Source: CAMENZ01 sp041854955 (GTDB lineage: Bacteria > Bacillota > Clostridia > Peptostreptococcales > Anaerovoracaceae). Taken from it: a stretch of 9,977 nucleotides of DNA. This document shows positions 1 through 7,055 of the stretch, in pieces. Position 1 is the first letter of the stretch; the number at the start of each line of letters is the position of its first letter. A program made the position numbers and the translations under genes. The stretch is from NCBI GenBank assembly GCA_041854955.1, contig JBHADF010000072.1:1-9977 (forward strand), written 5' to 3'. The notes below the pieces were generated by a model, which was given only the letters and a program-made list of their open reading frames with translations, was not told where the DNA came from and ran no database searches.

Positions 1-598
1 CCCCAACAATTCGTTGCTTAAGCTCATTAACTGCTTTGTTGGTAAATGATATAACTAAAATCTGTTTTGGATCTACATTCTTTTTCTCGACAAGATATTT
101 GACCTTTGCGGCCACCGTAGTAGTTTTTCCTGCTCCGGCACCTGCGACAACAAGACAGTAATCTTCCTCAGTGAGAACAACTTTTCGCTGATCCTCATCA
201 AGCATAATATTAGGGTCACATTCTTTTAATATATTGTCCAAATATTCTTTGTCTTTAGCCATCCGGATATTGACGAACCTATCATTTTGTTCATCAATTA
301 GCGTTTCAAAGTGTGCATACTTATTGCAAATTCCCTCCACGTACTTACTATCAAGACCATTCTGTTTGCAAAAACTATCAAGCATTCCGCTGTTTTTGAG
401 GACATAAAAATATTCCACAGTATTTCTATACTTTGGTAGAACATTTATGTATTCACTTTTCGGCACATAATGGGTGCAGCTCAGAAGATCATCTATCAAT
501 ATTCCCAGATGCTGCAACTCTACGGCTTCGGCAATATTGGGTTGCAATCCATTATTGTCTCTACCCTGCTTCTTGAAAAATTTAGAAAATATGCTCAC
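1..598 (-). CDS. UvrD/Rep-family (helicase IV-like) DNA helicase, N-terminal part
   Basis: The first 199 residues of a superfamily 1 helicase; the rest lies beyond the left edge. Residues 133-141 (LDEDQRKVV) form the Q motif. Residues 153-160 (GAGAGKTT) are the Walker A loop, and residues 180-197 (ILVISFTNKAVNELKQRI) are the motif Ia region. These elements bind ATP and single-stranded DNA in UvrD/Rep/HelD proteins. About 130 residues precede the Q motif, mostly predicted helical and charged. Such an extension, ending in a helix just before the Q motif, is typical of helicase-IV-like proteins rather than UvrD or PcrA, where the Q motif is near residue 10. I chose the GTG at 598 because GGGAGA at 605-610 sits 6 bases upstream; an in-frame ATG at 643 has no visible ribosome site. 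It probably acts in DNA repair or recombination. It is separated from the lipid genes by a likely terminator. Confidence 0.85.
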   Translation of the reverse strand, partial: MSIFSKFFKKQGRDNNGLQPNIAEAVELQHLGILIDDLLSCTHYVPKSEYINVLPKYRNTVEYFYVLKNSGMLDSFCKQNGLDSKYVEGICNKYAHFETLIDEQNDRFVNIRMAKDKEYLDNILKECDPNIMLDEDQRKVVLTEEDYCLVVAGAGAGKTTTVAAKVKYLVEKKNVDPKQILVISFTNKAVNELKQRIVG

Positions 599-604
599 TT
601 TATT

Positions 605-610
605 TCTCCC
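605..610 (-). promoter_or_regulatory. Ribosome binding site deciding the helicase start
   Basis: The minus strand reads GGGAGA, 6 bases before a GTG codon. This makes GTG at 598 a better start than the in-frame ATG at 643, which lacks any purine-rich site upstream. Confidence 0.6.
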
Positions 611-613
611 GCT

Positions 614-631
614 AACTCTAACAACTCTAAC
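614..631. repeat. Two tandem 9-bp repeats in the helicase leader
   Basis: The plus strand carries AACTCTAAC twice in direct succession (614-622 and 623-631). They lie directly upstream of the helicase ribosome site and abut the -10 hexamer of the candidate promoter at 632-660. This places them around the predicted transcription start. They could be a repressor operator or chance; no protein that binds such a sequence is recognised here. Confidence 0.5.
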
Positions 632-660
632 AGAATACCACATTATTGTTTTATTTGAAA
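632..660 (-). promoter_or_regulatory. Weak candidate promoter for the helicase gene
   Basis: On the minus strand TTTCAA (655-660) and TATTCT (632-637) are separated by 17 bases. The -35 box matches the sigma-A consensus poorly (3 of 6). The position is right for a start near 625. The rest of 599-759 holds only the terminator of the next gene and AT-rich sequence. Confidence 0.3.
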
Positions 661-703
661 GACATACTGATATTTTATTGTCCTTTTATGAGCTTTTTCT
701 TTG

Positions 704-748
704 AAAAACAAAACACCGCAACCCATCTATACAGGACTGTGATGTTTT
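704..748 (-). terminator. Likely rho-independent terminator after the adenosyltransferase gene
   Basis: On the minus strand the arms AAAACATCACA (738-748) and TGCGGTGTTTT (710-720) pair over 11 positions with one G-T pair and one mismatch, around a 17-base loop. After one G at 709 comes a run of five T (704-708). The stem is AT-rich at its base, so it may be only moderately strong. It lies 12 bases past the adenosyltransferase stop codon. The plus strand also shows a T-rich run after the stem (751-757), so it could work in both directions. Confidence 0.5.
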
Positions 749-759
749 CATTTTTTATT

Positions 760-1311
760 CTACCTTAACCGCTCTTTTCCCATTCCTGCGAAGTCTACCT
801 TTGTAATGTCCTTTTCCAAGAATCTTGCAAAGGTATATATGGTATCGGATAAGCGGTTTACGAATTTGATGACCTGGGGGCGGACCTCATCCTCACGAGA
901 CAGGGCTAAAATTCTGCGTTCTGCTCGTCTGCACACTGTACGGGCCACGTGGAGAGCAGCCGAACCCTTGGATGAGCCCGGTATGATAAAGGAATCAACC
1001 TTCTCAATCTTAGTCAGGTAGTAGTCAATCCAGCTCTCTAATGTGGCAATATCTTCATCGGTGACACCGTTCTCGAATTTTCCTTCTTCTTTGGTGGCCA
1101 GTTCGCCGGCTACGAAAAACAGCTTTTTCTGAATCTGGAACAATTTTTCCTTAATGTCTTCCTCTTCTACGAAGTGGGATGCAAAGCCTAAGTGTGAATT
1201 GAGTTCATCTACGGTGCCGTAGGATTCTACTCTAACGGAATCTTTTCTCACGCGAGTTCCGTCATAAAGGGAAGTTTCCCCCTTATCGCCTGTTTTTGTA
1301 TATATATTCAT
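760..1311 (-). CDS. Cob(I)alamin adenosyltransferase, PduO/MMAB type
   Basis: This enzyme transfers the 5'-deoxyadenosyl group of ATP to the cobalt of cob(I)alamin, forming coenzyme B12, in the cytoplasm. The 183 residues match a complete single-domain PduO-type protein. The N-terminal ATP-binding signature TKTGDKGETSL is at 5-15. GTVDELNSHLG follows at 32-42. The arginine-rich signature RTVCRRAERR is at 124-133, and the C-terminal helix with FVNRLSDTIYTFARF is at 150-164. The ATG at 1311 has AAGGAG at 1319-1324, 7 bases upstream. The gene has its own promoter and is followed by a terminator, so it appears to be a single-gene unit; no other B12 gene or B12-dependent enzyme is visible here. 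In-frame family identification is firm; the physiological partner is unknown. Confidence 0.95.
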   Translation of the reverse strand: MNIYTKTGDKGETSLYDGTRVRKDSVRVESYGTVDELNSHLGFASHFVEEEDIKEKLFQIQKKLFFVAGELATKEEGKFENGVTDEDIATLESWIDYYLTKIEKVDSFIIPGSSKGSAALHVARTVCRRAERRILALSREDEVRPQVIKFVNRLSDTIYTFARFLEKDITKVDFAGMGKERLR

Positions 1312-1344
1312 AAATTTTCTCCTTTTCTATAAAGTATTTATTAT

Positions 1345-1373
1345 ATTTTACCAAAAATGGAGAAATTTAACAA
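1345..1373 (-). promoter_or_regulatory. Sigma-A-like promoter of the adenosyltransferase gene
   Basis: On the minus strand TTGTTA (1368-1373) and TAAAAT (1345-1350) are separated by exactly 17 bases. Transcription would start near 1338, giving a leader of about 27 bases with the AAGGAG site at 1319-1324. No riboswitch-like structure fits in so short a leader, so cobalamin control by a riboswitch is unlikely. Confidence 0.6.
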
Positions 1374-1392
1374 CAGTAAAAACATTTATTGC

Positions 1393-1782
1393 TCAGCTAA
1401 ACAGGGTTACTTTTTTCACGTAAAAGCTAAGCTTCTCCGGCATATTTTTCAACAATCCCGGCAATGCATTTGGCCATTTCATTGCACCAAGCCGCTTCAG
1501 GATTGCCAGGCCCTGTTCATCTATGATAGCTTGGATGGCGGCCACCACTTCAGGACCGACTTTTGCCCTAATTCCATAGCGGCTGTCTTCGCTTATGACA
1601 AACTCCTTATCCCCATTTAAGCTCAGCTTAAAACTCAGGCGGCCAGTGCCCTGGCTTCCGTCATTTTCCATATATGAAAAGCTGGTATCCAAAGCTTTTA
1701 GATTCTTGGATTCAATAGTTTGCGGCCCATTGAAGCTGTTATCGGTAACACCTCCGCAAAGGATGCGTTTATCTGTTTTCAT
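1393..1782 (-). CDS. Small protein of unknown function, last gene of the lipid operon
   Basis: I do not recognise this 129-residue protein. It has no signal peptide and no membrane segment. The first 70 residues look beta-rich with alternating polar and hydrophobic positions (for example GTGRLSFKLSLNGDKEFVIS, 46-65). Residues 77-98 are probably helical (VVAAIQAIIDEQGLAILKRLG region), and the C-terminus is short and basic. A Cys-Gly-Gly (9-11) lies near the start; its meaning is unknown. I chose the ATG at 1782 because GGAGG at 1788-1792 is 5 bases upstream. An in-frame TTG at 1833 is a real alternative: it would add 17 mostly charged residues, has AAGGAG at 1841-1846 and begins one base after the preceding stop codon. 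Its position right behind the GNAT gene suggests co-transcription with the lipid genes. Confidence 0.7.
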   Translation of the reverse strand: MKTDKRILCGGVTDNSFNGPQTIESKNLKALDTSFSYMENDGSQGTGRLSFKLSLNGDKEFVISEDSRYGIRAKVGPEVVAAIQAIIDEQGLAILKRLGAMKWPNALPGLLKNMPEKLSFYVKKVTLFS

Positions 1783-1787
1783 GGTTT

Positions 1788-1792
1788 CCTCC
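1788..1792 (-). promoter_or_regulatory. Ribosome binding site favouring ATG 1782
   Basis: GGAGG on the minus strand, 5 bases before ATG. It competes with an AAGGAG at 1841-1846, inside the end of the GNAT gene, that would serve the in-frame TTG at 1833. Both being good leaves two possible N-termini for the small protein. Confidence 0.55.
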
Positions 1793-1834
1793 GGTTTTAT
1801 TTTATATTTGGGTTTACGGTCTCTTTCACCCAAT

Positions 1835-2911
1835 TCACAGCTCCTTTTTCAGAAGCAGGCATCCATGTCTTTTTTCGATTAAATCGCCCACATAGCCTTG
1901 AGTTATTTTGCTTTCGTGTATAAGGGCCCCTATGCTTCTGCCTCCGATTTTCCGTAGCTCTTCAGTCATACAATACGCCAGGCCGAAGCCCAGGCCTTTA
2001 TGAGCCGGATCCACGCCCATATAGAGCAGCACATATTCTTTTGCAAGCTTCTTGCGATACAATACCTTCAGTATATTGGAAAGCTTGTTCAGATGATAGA
2101 CGGAGGTGCCGTAATTAGGCACAGCGATGAAGAAACCCACCATTTTTTTACGGTAATAGGCCACCTTCACCATATTTTTATTTATAATCTTGAAATACCG
2201 TCCCATGTAGCCGCAAAAATCCTCTCGGGATATATTTTTGAAAATAGGAAAATTCCGGTACAGCTCCGTCACGGAATAATAGATGTCCTCTAAAGCCTTA
2301 TGCAAATCCGCCTTTTTCGGGCTTATAATCTCATAGCCCTTTTCCGTCAATTCTTCGTATCGCCTTTGTAATTTAGGGTTTTTGTAGTCCGATTTCAGCT
2401 TTTCATAAAAGGATGAGGTGTATCGCTCTGCGATTTCATAGCCGTTTTTCAAAAACATGTCAAGATAATACTCTCTGTGGTAGGGCTCTCCCGTATAGGG
2501 CTCCTCCTCAAAAAAATCCGACTTCAGCCGATAGCCTATCCAAAAGGAGGCGTCTACAGGGCCGATGATTCTTTTGCAGCCGCTTTCACGGGCATATCTC
2601 TCCGCCTCTTCAAACAAAAATTCCCAAACCGACTCATCTTCTATGCCTTCAATTAAGCCAAGATATGCCGTTTCATCATGGGGATATAAGGTGAGCACAA
2701 ATCTGGCGACGATTTTCTTGTCTCGGTAGATGCAAAATTTTCTCAAGGCAAAATATTTGCTCAGAATATGGGTTCCGAGAAGCAACTTTTTTACTTCACC
2801 CTCCTCATGGGTATCATTTTGGGGCGAATACAATTCTGATGTCAGACGGATAAAATCCGACAGATATGACTTTTCCCCATCAAATTCTATACATTCCAGC
2901 TTTCCTGCCAT
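1835..2911 (-). CDS. GNAT-fold acyltransferase-like protein with two GNAT-like halves
   Basis: A soluble 358-residue protein. The C-terminal half has a typical GNAT acyl-CoA-binding motif: strand VLLYMGVDPAHKGLGFG (294-310) with the loop HKGLGFG, followed by a helix. The N-terminal half also looks GNAT-like. It runs from strands around 67-89 to a helix (about 95-112) and then GPVDASF (117-123), where some two-domain GNAT relatives (YghO-like, from memory) have a Gly-Pro-Asn element. Residues 132-150 are rich in acidic and aromatic residues (FFEEEPYTGEPYHREYY). The usual role is transfer of an acyl group from CoA to an amine. The substrate here is unknown; an amino-lipid such as the PE made by the neighbours is only an inference. 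The ATG at 2911 has GGAGG 6 bases upstream, and the gap to dikinase A is 36 bases. Confidence 0.75.
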   Translation of the reverse strand: MAGKLECIEFDGEKSYLSDFIRLTSELYSPQNDTHEEGEVKKLLLGTHILSKYFALRKFCIYRDKKIVARFVLTLYPHDETAYLGLIEGIEDESVWEFLFEEAERYARESGCKRIIGPVDASFWIGYRLKSDFFEEEPYTGEPYHREYYLDMFLKNGYEIAERYTSSFYEKLKSDYKNPKLQRRYEELTEKGYEIISPKKADLHKALEDIYYSVTELYRNFPIFKNISREDFCGYMGRYFKIINKNMVKVAYYRKKMVGFFIAVPNYGTSVYHLNKLSNILKVLYRKKLAKEYVLLYMGVDPAHKGLGFGLAYCMTEELRKIGGRSIGALIHESKITQGYVGDLIEKRHGCLLLKKEL

Positions 2912-2947
2912 GGGCTTCCTCCCAACTTTCTAAGTATGCAAAAGCGC

Positions 2948-5296
2948 CTATTCAGACCGCTTTTTCAGGACACGAATTTCTCCCCTATCTCCGTCCATCT
3001 CAACCATATCTCCCGTTTTCAGCAGCTCTGTCACATTTTCCACCGCAACCACGGAAGGAATCTTCAGCTCTCTGGCTATAATGGCGGTGTGGGAAAGCAA
3101 AGAGCCCTTTTCCGTAATGATTCCCCTGGCATTTGCCAACAGAAAAACCCAGCCCGGGTCCGTAGTTCGCGCCACCAGAATTTTATCTTTTCCGTCTTTT
3201 GCATCCTCGGCATTCTTGATTACAAGAACGCTACCCCTTATTTTTCCGGAGGAGCAGGGAACGCCGGAAAGAGGGCCTTTCTGTAATATATCCTTCTGCC
3301 CTCCTACAGCTCTGTTGAATTTATTAAGCCCACTTTTCGTTACAGCAATGCGGTTATAGATAGGCATTTTTTTGTAAGCCTCGTATTCCCTCTTTCGATT
3401 TTCCACAATCTCCTTGAAATCCATCTCGGATTCAGCTTCCCCAAATATTTCTTCCAGCCTTAAGTAGTAAATATCATCAACACATTCAAGTCGGTTCTGA
3501 GCTACAAGGTTTTTAGCCATGGCCATAAATATGCTTCGCACCATGCCGTAAATGGCTGTGCGATGAAGTCTGGAGATTTCACGGTTGGCAATTCCCTTCA
3601 GGCATCTTCTCGTGAAGAATCCCGACTTCACATCTTTTTTCAGCCTTTTTTCCTCTGAAAGGATATTGCTTTTCATTTCAGCAAGCTTTGCGGAATCGGC
3701 AGCATATTCTCCGGCTCGTTTATCTAAAAGCTCCGGATTGGTACGGAAGGTCTTGCTCTCCAGCTTTAATTCTTCCAGGGTACGGTCTCCGTATTTTTCT
3801 ATATACTCATTCCTTTCGGAAAAATAATTACGGCTTTTCCCCTCTGTAGAAAGCAGGCCGGCCAGCTCTATCAAGGCCTTTATAGGCTTCATGCTCTCCA
3901 TATCCTTTATGCCTGATATCCTCTCATAGACATGAGCCTTTCCCTCTTTTTTCTTTGCCGCTGCGGTGAAGATAAATGCGTACAAATCGTTGACGAGGGT
4001 CACATCCCAGCGCTTAAGGAGCTTTTCTTCAATATCTCTGTAAAGCTCTATGAGCTCTGAATTGGCCAGGTTTTCATTAAAGCCTTCCTTGAAATCCCGG
4101 CGGACAGTAAGATAGTAGTCCTCCAGTTCCTTCATGGATTTTTCTACGAAAAAGAATTCACGCAGGAAGCGAATTACAGTTTTGATTCGGAAAATCAGGG
4201 GTAAAGCCATGGGCTTCGCTATGGCTTGCTTGTTACCCACTCCCATCATTTCCTGCCACACGGACACCACTTTTTTTCCAAAGGGCAAAAGATACAGAAG
4301 CCTGTACCAATTATTTATTTTGTAATACATGACCCCGTTGACAGAGCCTACCATGTTTTCAAAGACAGAGGCATTCCGGCCAACCATATTCCCATCTCTC
4401 AGTATTCTCTTTGCCAAGCCTGTAAAAACGCCGGAATAGGCGGCACAGGCAAAGGATTGGGAGAGAGGGAGGGTGATTCCGGGATAGCTCTCCACAATAT
4501 TGGAGTTATCGTAGATTTCGATTTCCTCATCCTCCATTGAAGTGATTCTTCTCGCTTGGAGGATGTATATTTTCTTTCCCACAAGGGAAAACTCTATGTC
4601 CGCATAGGAATAGCCCAAGATGGTCTTTATGTTTTCTCCTAGGAAAATCAAGCTGTCCAGCACCTCTGTGTCGAGGACATCTTCCCTTCCGTCGTAGTAA
4701 TATCTTTTGTCTGAAATATTGTAATAATAGGTTACGGTTTCAACACTATCGGAGACCACACCGTCTCCAAGACCTCTTCCCACAGTTATGACCGATTCGT
4801 TCAATATTCCCTGGGGGTTGGAGGTGAACAGAATCCCCGAAAAATCTCCATAGACCATTTCCTGTAGGATGATGTCCATGCGCAGGAGCTTAATATCGAG
4901 TCCTTTTAGGCTCATGTATTCGAGAACCGCCTGATTATACAGGGATTTGAGGCAGTCCCTTACTCGAGCAGGAACATCCTCGGCCGCCACATCCAAATAT
5001 GTATCGAACATTCCGGCAAAGCTGTAGTCTTCACCGTCCTCCATGTTGCATGCTGAGCGCACGGCATAGCGGACATCACTTTTTACAGGAATTTCCGGCA
5101 TGTGAACAAATCCCTCCAACAGGTCTTTGAGGCCTACGCTTTGCTCAGCAAAACCGCCTTCTTTGTTAACCGACAAAAAATCTAAGAGCCTCTTGGAGAA
5201 ATTATCTTCTTCAATTAATTCCCGCCAAGGTAGTACAAAAAACTCAGGAATATTTATCCCCCTATTTTTCATAATTTCAAGATTTTCTCTCTTCAT
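2948..5296 (-). CDS. PEP-synthase-like phosphotransferase without the PEP/pyruvate barrel (dikinase A)
   Basis: A 782-residue relative of PEP synthase, pyruvate phosphate dikinase and rifampicin phosphotransferase. Family chemistry: ATP phosphorylates a histidine on a swivelling domain (giving AMP and Pi), which passes the phosphate to a substrate. Residues 2-260 are the ATP-grasp domain: VRYAVRSACNMEDG (75-88, Arg80), ILQEMVYGDFSGILFT (143-158), and IEFSLVGKKIYILQARR (234-250) with Glu235 and Gln247. At 264-279, NSNIVESYPGITLPLS is like the element that opens the middle region in rifampicin-phosphotransferase-type proteins. A long helical middle region follows (about 280-660), with DDIYYLRLEEIFG at 607-619. 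The C-terminal phospho-His domain has ITEKGSLLSHTAIIAREL (726-743), with His736 as phosphate carrier. No TIM barrel follows, so pyruvate is unlikely to be the acceptor. It starts at ATG 5296, sharing one base with the UbiA stop codon. Confidence 0.85.
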   Translation of the reverse strand: MKRENLEIMKNRGINIPEFFVLPWRELIEEDNFSKRLLDFLSVNKEGGFAEQSVGLKDLLEGFVHMPEIPVKSDVRYAVRSACNMEDGEDYSFAGMFDTYLDVAAEDVPARVRDCLKSLYNQAVLEYMSLKGLDIKLLRMDIILQEMVYGDFSGILFTSNPQGILNESVITVGRGLGDGVVSDSVETVTYYYNISDKRYYYDGREDVLDTEVLDSLIFLGENIKTILGYSYADIEFSLVGKKIYILQARRITSMEDEEIEIYDNSNIVESYPGITLPLSQSFACAAYSGVFTGLAKRILRDGNMVGRNASVFENMVGSVNGVMYYKINNWYRLLYLLPFGKKVVSVWQEMMGVGNKQAIAKPMALPLIFRIKTVIRFLREFFFVEKSMKELEDYYLTVRRDFKEGFNENLANSELIELYRDIEEKLLKRWDVTLVNDLYAFIFTAAAKKKEGKAHVYERISGIKDMESMKPIKALIELAGLLSTEGKSRNYFSERNEYIEKYGDRTLEELKLESKTFRTNPELLDKRAGEYAADSAKLAEMKSNILSEEKRLKKDVKSGFFTRRCLKGIANREISRLHRTAIYGMVRSIFMAMAKNLVAQNRLECVDDIYYLRLEEIFGEAESEMDFKEIVENRKREYEAYKKMPIYNRIAVTKSGLNKFNRAVGGQKDILQKGPLSGVPCSSGKIRGSVLVIKNAEDAKDGKDKILVARTTDPGWVFLLANARGIITEKGSLLSHTAIIARELKIPSVVAVENVTELLKTGDMVEMDGDRGEIRVLKKRSE

Positions 5297-6195
5297 TATA
5301 TCTTTCCTATCATCAGATATACGGCTACGGTCAGCAGCATCAGCGATTCCTGTATATAAGTATATCTTTCAACTTTTTCTACGATTTTGTAACGGTCAGG
5401 GTCCTTCATATATTGTAAGAATTTTACGGTCATCCACGCTACGATGGCGACAAATGCAACCACAGCCACCTTATTCAGATTCCAAACCAGAATAATATTG
5501 GTGACGATATCAACCAAGGTGAGTATCATAACGAATTTAGTGGCCTTTTTATAGCCGAAGAGCTTGGAATAGGTCACATATTCCGTCTCCTCCCGTGGTG
5601 CTCTTATCTTGCGGCTGACCTCCCATATAAGGGAGGGAAAATACAGGGTCCACATCACCAGAAAGGTAATATAGGTAAAGGGCTGCAAATCGTATTTTAT
5701 GCAGGTAAAGGATATGATGTAAATATTGATGATGATCTGCACCGGATTATGGGTGACCAGGGCCAGCAGCAGATTGGGCTGTATCTTATGTCTTTGGAAA
5801 AACCATTGGCTCATCAAGAAGCCGTAGCCGTAGAGCAGCAGCAAGAAAAGCAGATTGTTCATATACAGGATATTGAGCACAAGGGCGACGGCTTGAACTG
5901 TGGCGCAAGCTATAAGCAAGTCTCCCTTTTTTACTTTTCCGCTGGGAAGGGCTCTGTGGGAAAACAATCTTTTGTCCGTCTCGTAATCCTTAAAGTCGTC
6001 TGCGATTCGTAAGTACATGTAGAAGGCAAATACGGTGTATGCCCCTATGAATTCCTGAATGCCTATTTTGAAATCAGCGGTTCCGTAGTTTAGCAGTACG
6101 ATAAAATAGATTTCACCGAATACAATCATTCCCAGAAGAAATCTTGGAATAAGAGGGAACATTTCCTTAAAATAAATATTCAAACGCTTTATCAT
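5296..6195 (-). CDS. UbiA-family membrane prenyltransferase
   Basis: An integral membrane protein of 299 residues with about eight or nine hydrophobic segments, as expected for the UbiA superfamily. These enzymes join a prenyl diphosphate to an acceptor inside the bilayer. The first aspartate-rich motif is present as DDFKDYETD (66-74), followed by RALPSGKV (81-88), the usual Arg-Pro-(x)-Gly element. The second motif is unusual: instead of Asp-x3-Asp-x3-Asp there is WEVSRKIRAPREETE (191-205), with Glu192 and acidic residues 202, 203 and 205. From memory, similar IRKIRAP-like segments occur in a UbiA branch of unknown acceptor, so the enzyme may still be active. The ATG at 6195 overlaps the PSD stop codon (ATGA) and has an AGGGG site 7 bases upstream. 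Acceptor and donor cannot be told; ubiquinone, menaquinone, heme O or glycerol-phosphate lipid products are all possible, though no other gene of those pathways is present. Confidence 0.85.
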   Translation of the reverse strand: MIKRLNIYFKEMFPLIPRFLLGMIVFGEIYFIVLLNYGTADFKIGIQEFIGAYTVFAFYMYLRIADDFKDYETDKRLFSHRALPSGKVKKGDLLIACATVQAVALVLNILYMNNLLFLLLLYGYGFLMSQWFFQRHKIQPNLLLALVTHNPVQIIINIYIISFTCIKYDLQPFTYITFLVMWTLYFPSLIWEVSRKIRAPREETEYVTYSKLFGYKKATKFVMILTLVDIVTNIILVWNLNKVAVVAFVAIVAWMTVKFLQYMKDPDRYKIVEKVERYTYIQESLMLLTVAVYLMIGKI

Positions 6196-7055
6196 AGAAT
6201 TACCCCTATCTTTTCCCCATATTTTACCTTTATCTCGGTCTCATGGGAAGCATTCCGCAAAATATCTTCGTCCAACCTGACCCGGCCTTCCTGTATCAAA
6301 AGAATTATAGTGGAGCCTCCGAAGCTGAAATATCCCTTTTCTGCTCCCATTTCAGTTGTTTCACTTTCGCCGTTGACAATTTCTCCCACTAAAAGTGCGC
6401 CTACCTCCATTTGTATGAAGATCCCCATATTTTCCGACTGTATAACCTGATATTCTCTCTTGTTTTCGGCAAATATACGGTGGTCGGCCGAGGCGGAGCT
6501 TACCGTATGGAGGCAGCCCGCTATTTTTTTGCCACCTATCACCTTGCCATTTCCGATGTGGCAATACCGGTGATAATCCTGAACCCCCAGCCTAAATATT
6601 AGGCAAAGCCCCTTTTCATAGGCATCTGCCAGCTTGTCATCTTTAAGCAGTTCGCCGACGGTATAAGTCTGTCCTTTTACATTTATTTTTATGTCTCGGG
6701 TAATGTTATAAATACTAAGCTTTGAATCGGCAGGGGAAATCAAGGCCCCATCATCTTCCGCCTTGCAAAGATGACAGCTTTTCCTCTTTCTTGTAAAAAA
6801 ATCATTAAAGGAGCCATAGGAATCCTCTTCATATTCCTCCAAGCGAATATTATATTTTTTCACAAAGGGTCCTATCTTGCCCTTGCTTAAAGCAGAGTTG
6901 TAGTAGAGTGAGAACAGCTTTGAAACCCAAGGCTTTACGCATATCTTCAGCAAAATATTCCCCACAAAGCTGTGGTACAGAAAATTCAATGCACCTTTTC
7001 CGAACTGATTTTCCTCATAAAAGGATTGGCTCTGTCTGTCATAAACCCTGCTCAT
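6192..7055 (-). CDS. psd: Phosphatidylserine decarboxylase proenzyme
   Basis: Converts phosphatidylserine to phosphatidylethanolamine plus CO2 at the membrane surface. The 287-residue proenzyme should cleave itself between Gly247 and Ser248 in FGGST (245-249). This releases a short alpha chain whose new N-terminal serine becomes the pyruvoyl cofactor. Other family features are FNDFFTRK (83-90), SPADSK with Asp110 (107-112), DYHRYCH (160-166) with the conserved histidines, and LHTVS (182-186). GGST instead of the enterobacterial LGST is common in related Gram-positive enzymes. The start is the ATG at 7055, which overlaps the PSS stop codon as ATGA and has GGGGA 5 bases upstream. A TTG at 7067 would give a longer overlap and adds only four residues. 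The ATGA junctions on both sides indicate coupled translation with PSS and UbiA. Confidence 0.93.
   Translation of the reverse strand: MSRVYDRQSQSFYEENQFGKGALNFLYHSFVGNILLKICVKPWVSKLFSLYYNSALSKGKIGPFVKKYNIRLEEYEEDSYGSFNDFFTRKRKSCHLCKAEDDGALISPADSKLSIYNITRDIKINVKGQTYTVGELLKDDKLADAYEKGLCLIFRLGVQDYHRYCHIGNGKVIGGKKIAGCLHTVSSASADHRIFAENKREYQVIQSENMGIFIQMEVGALLVGEIVNGESETTEMGAEKGYFSFGGSTIILLIQEGRVRLDEDILRNASHETEIKVKYGEKIGVIL

Noticed and set aside
2948..5296. Rifampicin phosphotransferase (antibiotic resistance)
   Set aside because: The domain order matches, but the middle region shows no clear similarity I can recognise and the operon context is lipid synthesis, not resistance.
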